A stretch of DNA of 43,682 bases from Reyranella sp. (GTDB lineage: Bacteria > Pseudomonadota > Alphaproteobacteria > Reyranellales > Reyranellaceae). Under the pieces are notes generated by a model that was not told the origin of the DNA, ran no database searches, and saw only the letters and a list, made by a program, of their open reading frames with translations. The position numbers were made by a program, and so were the translations under genes. Where the stretch lies: the NCBI GenBank assembly GCA_029946105.1, contig JAQSDW010000094.1, positions 1 to 43,682 of the forward strand, written 5' to 3'. This document shows, piece after piece, positions 7,069-13,773 of this stretch; within the stretch, counting starts at the first letter, position 1; every line of letters starts with the position of its first letter.

Positions 7069-7092
7069 CCTCTCCCCCTAGTGGGGGAGAGG
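7069..7092 (-). repeat. REP-like palindrome, copy 2
   Basis: Inverted partner of 7005-7028. Read on the minus strand it differs from copy 1 by a single central base over 24 bases, and the similarity extends outward a little (TTGGGTGG against CTAGGTGA). It begins 12 bases beyond the alaX stop codon, where it may protect or end that transcript. Confidence 0.8.
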
Positions 7093-7103
7093 AGATTAAA
7101 TCC

Positions 7104-7805
7104 TCAGGCGAGGGCAATGATGAACCGGCGGTTCATCTTGCCCTTGTTTTCGATTTTGATGCATTCGACGCGACCGATCTCGCCGGTGCGCGCGACATGG
7201 GTGCCACCGCAGGCCTGCAGGTCGACGCCCTCGATCGCGAGCAGCCGCACGCGACCGGCGCCCACGGGCGGGCGCACGCTCATGGTCTTCACCAGCTCGG
7301 GGCGGGCATTCAGCTCCTCGTCGGTGATCCATTGCGGCGTGACGGGACGGTCGAGCGCGATCAGCTTGTTGATCTCCTCCGTGACCCATTCCTTGGTCGG
7401 CACGTCGCCTTCGAGGTTGAAGTCGAGGCGGCTCTTGTCGGCACCGACTTGCCCACCAGTGACATTGCCCTTGATGACTGACGACACAACATGCATCGCC
7501 GTGTGCATGCGCATGTGCAGGTAGCGGCGTTCCCAATCGAGGACGCTCTGCACGGTGGTCCCGACGGCCGGCCGCGGCGCATCGGGCGCCAGCACATGGA
7601 GCACGTCGCCGCCGTCGGCCTTGATCGCATCGACGATCCTGGCCTCGCCGCCGTCCCAGCGCAGCATGCCCGTGTCGCCGGGCTGACCGCCGCCGGTGGG
7701 ATAAAAGATGGAGCGGTCCAGCCGCACGCCGCGCTCTTCGAGCACGGTTACGGTGGCCTGGGCTTCCTTGAGATAGGCGTCCTGACGGAACAGTTCTTCG
7801 ACCAT
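7104..7805 (-). CDS. alanyl-tRNA editing protein (AlaX-type)
   Basis: A 233-residue free-standing homologue of the AlaRS editing domain. These proteins hydrolyse Ser-tRNA(Ala) or Gly-tRNA(Ala). The four zinc ligands are intact: H101 and H105 in HTAMH, and C199 and H203 in CGGTH. The N-terminal FYPTGGGQPGDTG segment is the usual AlaRS-like stretch, and the size suits the medium AlaX-M group. It lies 9 bp downstream of the ribokinase gene and is probably co-transcribed with it and the cysteine synthase. Serine mischarging links it loosely to the serine and cysteine metabolism genes around it, but that is inference. Confidence 0.92.
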   Translation of the reverse strand: MVEELFRQDAYLKEAQATVTVLEERGVRLDRSIFYPTGGGQPGDTGMLRWDGGEARIVDAIKADGGDVLHVLAPDAPRPAVGTTVQSVLDWERRYLHMRMHTAMHVVSSVIKGNVTGGQVGADKSRLDFNLEGDVPTKEWVTEEINKLIALDRPVTPQWITDEELNARPELVKTMSVRPPVGAGRVRLLAIEGVDLQACGGTHVARTGEIGRVECIKIENKGKMNRRFIIALA

Positions 7806-7814
7806 GGACGGGAT

Positions 7815-8729
7815 TTAGGCCCTGGCCAGCCGGGCTGCAACTTCCTTGGCTGTCGGCATCGAGGGCGCGGCGCCCAGCCGCTCGACGGAACAGGCGGCGG
7901 CGGCATTGGCATAGCGGGCGGCTTCGGCGGGAGAGGCGCCCGCCGCCAGGCGCGCGGCCAATGCTCCCACGAAGCAATCGCCGGCCCCGGTCGTGTCCAC
8001 GACCGGGGCCTTGAAGCCCGCAATGCGCGCCGCACCTTCCGCGGTCACGACGACGGCACCGCGGCGGCCGAGCGTCGCCACGACGGTGCGAGCACCCTTG
8101 CGGCGGAGTTTCTCGCAGGCCGCGACGATCTCCTGCTGCGCGCTCGCGGCGTCGAGGTCGGTTCCCGTCGCCTGCGAGAGTTCGATCTCGTTCAGGACCG
8201 CAACGTCCACCGACTTCAGCAGCCGCGCCGGATGGCGCATGAACGGCGCCAGGTTGAGGATGGTGCGGGCGCCCGCGGCGTGCGCCCGAGCGAGGATTTC
8301 TTCCGTCGTGGCGAGCGGGGTCTCGAATTGCGCGACCCAGACCTCGTCGCGGCGCGGGGCGTCGCGCACCATCGCCGTCGTGAGATGAAGATTGGCGCCT
8401 GAGGCCACCGTGATCGCGTTGTCGCCTCCGGCCACCTGGATCAGCGCCACGCCGGTGGCCGGCCCGTCGATCTCGCGGACACCGGAGCTGTCGACATCGC
8501 TGTCGGCGAGGAAGCTGCGGAGCGCATCGGCGAACGCATCCTTGCCGACGGCGCCGATCATGGCCGTGGCCGCGCCCAGCCGCACGGCGGCGATGGCCTG
8601 GTTGAGACCCTTGCCGCCGGGCAGGAACGAGACCTTGCCACCCAGCAGCGTCTCGCCGGCGGCCGGTCGCCGCGCGCTCTGGACGACGACATCCATGTTG
8701 AGGCTGCCGCAGACGACGACCCGGCTCAT
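7815..8729 (-). CDS. rbsK: ribokinase (PfkB family sugar kinase)
   Basis: A 304-residue cytosolic sugar kinase that should phosphorylate D-ribose to ribose 5-phosphate with ATP. The N-terminal PfkB signature is seen in GGKVSFLPGGKGLNQAIAAV (about residues 31-50; GGKGxN binds the sugar). The C-terminal signature is DTTGAGDCFVGALAARLAAG, whose GAGD holds the catalytic Asp. The N-terminal VVCGSLNMDVVVQSARRP is typical of RbsK rather than fructokinase. No ribose transporter lies nearby; the gene sits between the cysteine synthase (24 bp upstream) and alaX (9 bp downstream). A related nucleoside or sugar kinase specificity is possible. Confidence 0.88.
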   Translation of the reverse strand: MSRVVVCGSLNMDVVVQSARRPAAGETLLGGKVSFLPGGKGLNQAIAAVRLGAATAMIGAVGKDAFADALRSFLADSDVDSSGVREIDGPATGVALIQVAGGDNAITVASGANLHLTTAMVRDAPRRDEVWVAQFETPLATTEEILARAHAAGARTILNLAPFMRHPARLLKSVDVAVLNEIELSQATGTDLDAASAQQEIVAACEKLRRKGARTVVATLGRRGAVVVTAEGAARIAGFKAPVVDTTGAGDCFVGALAARLAAGASPAEAARYANAAAACSVERLGAAPSMPTAKEVAARLARA

Positions 8730-8753
8730 CGGCGAAAGCTCATCGCGAACCGC

Positions 8754-9755
8754 TCACTTCATCCAGGGCGGCAGCGGCAGGTTCTTCTCGCGCAGAAACG
8801 CCGGATTGAAGAGCTTCGACTGATAGCGCGACCCGCCATCGGCCAGGATGGTGACGATGGTCTTGCCAGGGCCGAGTTCCTTGGCAAGCTTCATCGCACC
8901 CACGATGTTGATGGCGGTCGAGCCGCCCAGCACGAGGCCCTCGTGCTGGATGAGGTCGAACAGCAGCGGCAGCGCTTCCTCGTCGGTGATGCGCAGCGGC
9001 AGGTCGATCGGCGCATCTTCGAGGTTCTTGGTGATGCGACCCTGGCCAATGCCTTCGGTAACCGAATTGCCCTCGGCCTTGAGTTCGCCCTTAGCATACC
9101 AGTTGTAAAGCGCCGAGCCCATCGGATCGCTGATCGCGATCTTCACGCCAGAATTGCGCTCCTTCAGCGCCATCGCGACGCCGGCGAGCGTACCGCCGCT
9201 GCCGACCGAACAGGTGAAGCCGTCGACCTTGCCGTCGGTCTGGTCCCAGATCTCGGGACCGGTCGTGCGATAGTGGCCGTCGCGATTGGCCGTGTTGTCG
9301 AACTGATTGGCCCAGATCGCGCCGTTCGGTTCGGTGGCCGAGATCTCCTTCGCCAGCGTCTCGGAATAGCGGACGTAGTTGCCGGGATTGGCGTAGGGCA
9401 GGGCGGGCACGAGGCGGAGATCGGCGCCGCACAGGCGCAGCATGTCCTTCTTCTCCTGGCTCTGCGTCTCGGGCATCACGATCACCGAGCGGTAGCCCAG
9501 CGCGTTGGCGACCAGGGCGATGCCGATGCCGGTGTTGCCGGCCGTACCCTCGACGACAACGCCACCCTTGCGCAGCGTGCCGCGCTTCTCGGCGTCGCGG
9601 ATCATCGCGAGAGCGGCGCGATCCTTCACCGACCCGCCGGGATTGAGGAATTCCGCCTTGCCGTAGATCTCACAGCCCGTCGCCTCGGACGCTGCGCGCA
9701 GCTTGATCATCGGCGTGTTGCCGATGCTTTCGATGAAACCCGACCGGACGTTCAT
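8754..9755 (-). CDS. cysK: cysteine synthase A
   Basis: A 333-residue PLP enzyme of the beta-substitution family that makes cysteine from O-acetylserine and sulfide. The PLP lysine is K44 in NPGGSVKDRAAL. The phosphate loop is TCSVGSGGTLAG, and the substrate loop EGTAGNTGIG matches the TSGNTG position of O-acetylserine sulfhydrylases, with Ala in place of Ser. The N-terminus is SIGNTPMIKL. The protein is slightly longer than E. coli CysK, and the EGTAGNTG variant is a branch I associate with alphaproteobacterial cysteine-synthase-A-like proteins. The donor substrate may differ from O-acetylserine. It is the first gene of the minus-strand run cysK > rbsK > alaX. Confidence 0.88.
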   Translation of the reverse strand: MNVRSGFIESIGNTPMIKLRAASEATGCEIYGKAEFLNPGGSVKDRAALAMIRDAEKRGTLRKGGVVVEGTAGNTGIGIALVANALGYRSVIVMPETQSQEKKDMLRLCGADLRLVPALPYANPGNYVRYSETLAKEISATEPNGAIWANQFDNTANRDGHYRTTGPEIWDQTDGKVDGFTCSVGSGGTLAGVAMALKERNSGVKIAISDPMGSALYNWYAKGELKAEGNSVTEGIGQGRITKNLEDAPIDLPLRITDEEALPLLFDLIQHEGLVLGGSTAINIVGAMKLAKELGPGKTIVTILADGGSRYQSKLFNPAFLREKNLPLPPWMK

Positions 9756-9841
9756 GACGTACTCGCTGTGCTGGACCCTGCGCTCCCGGCCGGACGGTAG
9801 ACAGGGAGCAGGCTCGAGCGCAACCAGCTTGGCTCGGCGGC

Positions 9842-10456
9842 TCAGCGCCAGCGGGCCCTTATCTCATCGCGATGGAGCGCCAACCACTGCAGGGCGATCA
9901 AGGCGGCGGCATTGTCGATGTCGCCGCGATCGAGCATGGCGCGGGCTTCGACAAACGGCACAACCTTCACCAGAATATTCTCGCCTTCCGACTCGAGGCC
10001 GAACACGCCGCTGGCCGTCGCTGAATCGACTCTCCCGAGAAAGAGCACGCACGTCTCCGAGCACGCGCCCGGGCTCGCGATGAGGTTGTGCATCGGGATC
10101 AGGTCGCTGATCTCGAGGCTTGCTTCCTCGACCGCCTCGCGGCGGACGACCTGCTCGGGCGTTTCGCCTTCCTCGATGATTCCCGCGACCGTTTCCCAGG
10201 TCCAGGGGTGACGCCCGGCGACGTACGATCCGGCCCGGAACTGGCGGATCAGGACGACCTCGTCGCGTACCGGATCGTAGGGCAGGACCGCGGCGGCATG
10301 GCCGCGCTCGAAGACTTCGCGGACGATGACCCGGCTCTGGCCACCCTGAAAGAGGGTGTGGCGGAAGGAATAGCGGCCGACTCTGAAGTACCCTTGGAAG
10401 GCCACGACATGGTTGACCAGTTCTGCTTTTTCGTCGGACGGGGAAGGCTCGGCCAT
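9842..10456 (-). CDS. nudF: Nudix hydrolase, ADP-ribose pyrophosphatase type
   Basis: A 204-residue Nudix enzyme. The Nudix box is GIIEEGETPEQVVRREAVEE, followed by AS where many members have xG; all metal-binding Glu positions are kept. The surrounding layout (YDPVRDEVVLIRQFRAG, then PWTWETVAGIIEEG, and ASPGACSETCVLFLGRV after the box) is that of ADP-ribose pyrophosphatases (NudF), which split ADP-ribose to AMP and ribose 5-phosphate. The gene starts 19 bases past the terminator of tRNA-Asn on the same strand, so it either has a promoter inside that short gap or depends on readthrough. Confidence 0.88.
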   Translation of the reverse strand: MAEPSPSDEKAELVNHVVAFQGYFRVGRYSFRHTLFQGGQSRVIVREVFERGHAAAVLPYDPVRDEVVLIRQFRAGSYVAGRHPWTWETVAGIIEEGETPEQVVRREAVEEASLEISDLIPMHNLIASPGACSETCVLFLGRVDSATASGVFGLESEGENILVKVVPFVEARAMLDRGDIDNAAALIALQWLALHRDEIRARWR

Positions 10457-10474
10457 GGGGACAACTCCTCAAGC

Positions 10475-10507
10475 AAAAAGGGACCGCTCTCTTCCGAGAA
10501 CGGCCCC
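10475..10507 (-). terminator. rho-independent terminator of the tRNA-Asn transcript
   Basis: Read on the minus strand: a 12-bp stem (GGGGCCGTTCTC / GAGAGCGGTCCC, all positions paired including two G-T wobbles), a GGAA tetraloop, then five T. It begins 3 bases after the encoded CCA of tRNA-Asn. Confidence 0.85.
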
Positions 10508-10510
10508 AAT

Positions 10511-10585
10511 TGGCTCCGGAGGTAGGACTCGAACCTACGACCGGGCGATTAACAGTCGCCTGCTCTACCGCTGAGCTACTCCGGA
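10511..10585 (-). tRNA. tRNA-Asn (GTT)
   Basis: A 75-base tRNA with encoded CCA. On the minus strand the acceptor stem TCCGGAG pairs with CTCCGGA. The anticodon stem GGCGA / TCGCC encloses the loop CTGTTAA, giving anticodon GTT (Asn). The T arm is GTAGG-TTCGAGT-CCTAC. It lies 97 bases after tRNA-Cys on the same strand and has no convincing promoter of its own, so the two are likely one transcript ending at the hairpin at 10475-10507. Confidence 0.97.
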
Positions 10586-10682
10586 ATGGAAATCGGCGCG
10601 GGTGGCGGTATCCAGCCCGCGAAGGCGCGATCTTTTGACAGAGCATCCCCGCCCACGCAAGGGCATCGGTCGACGCGGTTTG

Positions 10683-10756
10683 TGGAGGCCTGGGCCGGAA
10701 TCGAACCGGCATACGCGGATTTGCAGTCCGCTGCATCACCACTCTGCCACCAGGCC
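10683..10756 (-). tRNA. tRNA-Cys (GCA)
   Basis: A 74-base tRNA with encoded CCA. The acceptor stem GGCCTGG pairs with CCAGGCC, and the discriminator base is T (U), as required for tRNA-Cys. The anticodon stem GCGGA / TCCGC encloses CTGCAAA, giving anticodon GCA (Cys). A sigma70-like promoter lies directly upstream at 10774-10803. Confidence 0.97.
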
Positions 10757-10773
10757 GCGCGAGGAACGGCGGT

Positions 10774-10803
10774 GCTATACCCATGGTGCGACATACCGGT
10801 CAA
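10774..10803 (-). promoter_or_regulatory. tRNA-Cys promoter, sigma70-like
   Basis: On the minus strand: -35 TTGACC (10803-10798), an 18-base spacer, and -10 TATAGC (10779-10774). The tRNA starts 17 bases after the -10. The -35 lies in one copy of a 23-base tandem duplication, so a second TTGACC occurs 23 bases further upstream. Confidence 0.6.
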
Positions 10804-10841
10804 GCAAGGCGACGGGGGCCGGTCAAGCAAAGCGACGAGGC
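10796..10841 (+). repeat. 23-bp tandem duplication in the tRNA-Cys promoter
   Basis: Copies at 10796-10818 and 10819-10841 match at 20 of 23 positions (shared core CCGGTCAAGCAA). Each carries GGTCAA, the complement of a TTGACC -35 box; only the inner copy is correctly spaced from the -10. It lies between tRNA-Cys and the pcm-like gene. Confidence 0.75.
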
Positions 10842-10858
10842 CCGCGACGTGGCACCCT

Positions 10859-10888
10859 TTGACGCTGTTGCCGCCCGCCGCCTATAAG
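10859..10888 (+). promoter_or_regulatory. promoter of the pcm-like gene, sigma70-like
   Basis: TTGACG (10859-10864), an 18-base spacer, then TATAAG (10883-10888). The start codon is 25 bases beyond, with GGGGGT as ribosome binding site. The transcript probably continues through tolC and the PopZ-like gene to the terminator at 13714. Confidence 0.55.
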
Positions 10889-10913
10889 CACCGCTACATA
10901 TTGGGGGTCCTAA

Positions 10914-11573
10914 ATGACGGATTTCGCTCTCGCGCGCCGCAACATGGTCGAAGGTCAGCTCAGGCCGAACAAGGTGACCAATGCTGCGCTCCTGACCGCC
11001 GTCGGCGAGCTGCCGCGGGAGCGTTTCCTGCCGGAAGCCCTGCGTTCGGTAGCCTATGCCGACGACGACGTGCCGCTGGGTGGCGGGCGCTACCTGATGG
11101 AACCCATGGTCCTCGCGAGGCTGATCCAAACGCTGCAGCCGCAGCCCGGAGACCGGGCGCTGGTCGTCGGTGCGGGCCGCGGCTATGGCGCGGCGCTATT
11201 GGCACGGCTCGTGAAGACGGTGACGGCCGTCGAAAGCGACCAGGGATTGTCGGCGGCAGCCGCCCAGATCGGCAAAGAGCTGGCGCTCGATGGCGTCCAC
11301 TGGGTCGCGGGCTCGCTGGAGCAAGGCGGGCCGGGTTCGGCCCCCTACGATGTGGTGTTGATCGAGGGGGCGGTCCGGCAGATTCCCCAGGTGATCCTCG
11401 ACCAGATGGCGGAAGGCGGCCGGTTGGCGGCGATCGTGTCGGGGGCGCCAGGCGCGATGGGCGTCGCCCAGATCTTCGTGAAGGACGGCGGCGTCACCTC
11501 GGGACGCCCACTGTTCGATGCCGGAACGCCGCTTCTTCCGGGGTTCACCCCGCCGCCGCGCTTCACCTTTTGA
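10914..11573 (+). CDS. protein-L-isoaspartate O-methyltransferase family protein
   Basis: A 219-residue SAM-dependent methyltransferase of the Pcm family, enzymes that methylate isoaspartyl residues for protein repair. The N-terminal helix ARRNMVEGQLRPNKVTN and PRERFLPEALRSVAYADDDV are family hallmarks. PMVLARLIQTLQPQPGDRAL leads into the SAM loop VVGAGRGYGAALLARL. The SAM loop departs from the usual ExGTGSGY, and the C-terminal half is short. This is the divergent alphaproteobacterial type found next to tolC, and repair activity is less certain than the fold. An ATG at 10914 has a strong GGGGG ribosome binding site. tolC follows after 92 bp. Confidence 0.82.
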   Translation: MTDFALARRNMVEGQLRPNKVTNAALLTAVGELPRERFLPEALRSVAYADDDVPLGGGRYLMEPMVLARLIQTLQPQPGDRALVVGAGRGYGAALLARLVKTVTAVESDQGLSAAAAQIGKELALDGVHWVAGSLEQGGPGSAPYDVVLIEGAVRQIPQVILDQMAEGGRLAAIVSGAPGAMGVAQIFVKDGGVTSGRPLFDAGTPLLPGFTPPPRFTF

Positions 11574-11665
11574 TCCCGCAAAGGCCCGGTTTTTGAATTG
11601 GATCGAGGACTACCAATGTCTGTTCGCCCAGTGGTAGGGTCTTGGCCACACATGAGAGTAATCCG

Positions 11666-13114
11666 ATGCGTATGCGGCCCGGTCTGAGCCACGCCTTCAC
11701 TGCGGCGGGAATTGCGCTGGCAGTCGGCTTGGGCGTGGCGCCGAGCGCCCAGTCACAGAGCCTCGTCGAGGCGCTGTCGACGACCTACAACTCCAATCCC
11801 GACCTTCTGGCTGGCCGGGCACTGCTGCGGCAGACCGACGAATCGCTGGCCCAGGCGGTCGCGAACTGGCGGCCGAAAGTGTCGCTGTCGTTGAACTTCA
11901 ACAAGAACATCGACGCCAACTATCCCAAGGTCTCGCCGAACAGCTTCGCCACGCTGAACGGCAAGGCGACCACGCTTCAGTTGACCCAGCCGCTCTTTCT
12001 CGGCGGCACCACCGTCGCCAACACCAAGGCGGCACAGGCCAATATCCAGGCCCAGCGGGCGGCGCTCGCCAACACCGAACAGACCGTGCTTCTGGCCGCG
12101 GTGACCTCGTATGCCGACCTGATCCGGGACATCGCGACCACGGACGCCCGGCGGAACAACGTCAATGTCCTCATGCAGCAGCTCGACGCGACACGAGAGC
12201 GGTTTCGCGTCGGCGAATTGACGATTACCGACGTGTCGCAGGCCGAAGCCCGGCTGGAATTCGCCAAGGCCGAACTCGTCCAATCCGAGACAAACGTCCG
12301 GATTTCCGAGGCCGCCTTCAAGCGCACGATCGGTGTGAGGCCGACCAAGCTGGGGGAAATTCCTCTCGTCGGCGGATTGCCCAGCTCCGAAGAAGAGGCC
12401 GTGGCCCTCGCCATGGACGCAGGTCCGAATCCGATCAACGCGCAGTACCTGATCACGGCGGCCTCGTACGGCGTAAACGCCGCGGTCGGCGCCCTGCTGC
12501 CCCAGGTCAATCTCGTGGGCACGGTCCAGCAGCAGTTCGACGTACAGGTTCCCGGAGACAAGTATTACAACTACATCCTGGGCATCTCGGCCACGATCCC
12601 GATCTATCAGGGTGGCGGCGAGTGGTCGAAGATCCGGCAGGCAAAGGAACTCGTCGGCCAGAGGCGCAGTGCGCTCGACAGTGCCCGCCGCCAGGCGGCA
12701 CTAAACGCCATCACGTCCTGGCGCCAGCTCGATTCCTCGCGTTCGCAGGTGACGTCATTCGAAGCCCAGGTGCGAGCCAACGAAGTGGCCCTGAACGGCG
12801 TCCGGCAGGAAGCCCTCGTCGGATCGCGTACCACCCTCGACGTCTTGAACGCGGAGCAGGAGCTGCTCAACGCCCAGGTCAACCTGATCCGGGCGCGGCA
12901 CGACGTTCAGGTGTTCTACTACAGCGTTCTCAACAACATCGGGCGATTGACGGCGCGGACCCTCGCTTTGCCGGTCGAATATTACGACGAAGAGAGGTAC
13001 TATAACGACGTCGGCTCGCGCTGGATCGGCTGGGGCAACAGCGATTCGGGCGGTGGAGTCAACGGCGGCATCTCCGGCAGCAGCGGAACCTTTCCCGGAA
13101 CCAGCGGCAAATGA
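11666..13114 (+). CDS. tolC: TolC-family outer membrane channel protein
   Basis: A 482-residue outer-membrane efflux channel subunit. TolC trimers form the exit duct of type I secretion and RND/MFS efflux systems. A Sec signal peptide (residues 1 to about 31, ending APSAQSQS) is followed by SLVEALSTTYNSNPDLLAGR. The two OEP repeats show QLTQPLFLGGTTVANTKAAQ and ISATIPIYQGGGEWSKIRQA, the paired strand/helix turns of the family. GSRTTLDVLNAEQELLNAQV is the typical late helix. The C-terminal tail is Gly/Ser-rich. I chose the ATG at 11666 with GAGAG upstream; the TTG at 11642 is in frame but unlikely. The stop overlaps the PopZ-like start by 4 bp (ATGA). Confidence 0.92.
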   Translation: MRMRPGLSHAFTAAGIALAVGLGVAPSAQSQSLVEALSTTYNSNPDLLAGRALLRQTDESLAQAVANWRPKVSLSLNFNKNIDANYPKVSPNSFATLNGKATTLQLTQPLFLGGTTVANTKAAQANIQAQRAALANTEQTVLLAAVTSYADLIRDIATTDARRNNVNVLMQQLDATRERFRVGELTITDVSQAEARLEFAKAELVQSETNVRISEAAFKRTIGVRPTKLGEIPLVGGLPSSEEEAVALAMDAGPNPINAQYLITAASYGVNAAVGALLPQVNLVGTVQQQFDVQVPGDKYYNYILGISATIPIYQGGGEWSKIRQAKELVGQRRSALDSARRQAALNAITSWRQLDSSRSQVTSFEAQVRANEVALNGVRQEALVGSRTTLDVLNAEQELLNAQVNLIRARHDVQVFYYSVLNNIGRLTARTLALPVEYYDEERYYNDVGSRWIGWGNSDSGGGVNGGISGSSGTFPGTSGK

Positions 13115-13689
13115 GCGAAGCGCGCAGCGCAAACAACGACCCTTCGATGGACGACATACTGGCGTCCATTCGCAAGATCATTTCCGACGACGAGGCGCGC
13201 GCCCAGGTCGGCCGTCAGCAAGCCTCGAACCAGCCCGCCCGTCCGACCGTCGTTGCCTCAGCCGAGCCGCAGCCGGATACGGCGGGTCGCGACGACGTCC
13301 TGTTGCTCACCGACCTCATCGAGGAACCCAGATCCGGCCCGGCCGACGCGAGGCCGGTGCCAATGCCGCTGCCGCGGATCGATCCAGTTCAGGCGGCGGA
13401 GATGCCGCAGCCTTCCGTCGAGCCGCCCCCCGGCGATGCACTGGTAGGCTCCGGTGTCGTCGGCGCCGCCAGTTCGGCATTCGCCCGCCTCAACCAGGCG
13501 GTCCAGAAGAGCGTGCCGCAGCCCGCCGCCCATGAGCCGGGACCGAGCGTCGACGCCAACGGCAAGACCATCGAGGATCTGGTCAAGGAAATGCTGCGGC
13601 CGATGCTGAAGGAGTGGCTCGACCGCAACCTGCCGCCCATGGTCGAAAGGTTCGTCGAACGCGAAATCGTCCGGCTGACACGCCGCTAA
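13111..13689 (+). CDS. PopZ-like protein (DUF2497)
   Basis: A 192-residue protein with the two ends of the PopZ family. The N-terminal helix SMDDILASIRKIISDDEARA is the partner-binding part. The C-terminal oligomerisation helices are KTIEDLVKEMLRPMLKEWLD and LPPMVERFVEREIVRLTRR. Between them (about residues 30-145) is a low-complexity linker rich in Pro, Ala, Asp and Glu. In Caulobacter, PopZ forms a polar matrix that anchors the chromosome and cell-cycle proteins. The same ends with an acidic/Pro linker suggest the same kind of scaffold here. The gene is translationally coupled to tolC and followed by a terminator, then valS. Confidence 0.85.
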   Translation: MSEARSANNDPSMDDILASIRKIISDDEARAQVGRQQASNQPARPTVVASAEPQPDTAGRDDVLLLTDLIEEPRSGPADARPVPMPLPRIDPVQAAEMPQPSVEPPPGDALVGSGVVGAASSAFARLNQAVQKSVPQPAAHEPGPSVDANGKTIEDLVKEMLRPMLKEWLDRNLPPMVERFVEREIVRLTRR

Positions 13690-13713
13690 CCCCACAGGCG
13701 CCTCCCTCGATCC

Positions 13714-13744
13714 AACGCCACGGCGCCGCTTCCGTGGCGTTTTT
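13714..13744 (+). terminator. rho-independent terminator after the PopZ-like gene
   Basis: A perfect 10-bp stem (AACGCCACGG / CCGTGGCGTT), an 8-base loop, and a T-rich end (TTTTTCG). It lies 24 bases after the stop codon and 30 bases before valS, so valS must start transcription in or very near this short gap. Confidence 0.85.
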
Positions 13745-13773
13745 CGTTTATAGGGCCAGAGAAGTAGCAAGAG

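Noticed and set aside
7005..7092. Possible CRISPR-like or IS end structure
   Set aside because: There are only two palindromic copies with a 40-base gap, no spacers, no transposase and no target duplication. This fits a REP/BIME pair better.
10633..10638. TTGACA on the plus strand between the two tRNAs
   Set aside because: It is a perfect -35 match, but there is no -10-like sequence at the right distance and no gene follows on that strand before the pcm-like gene, which has its own promoter.
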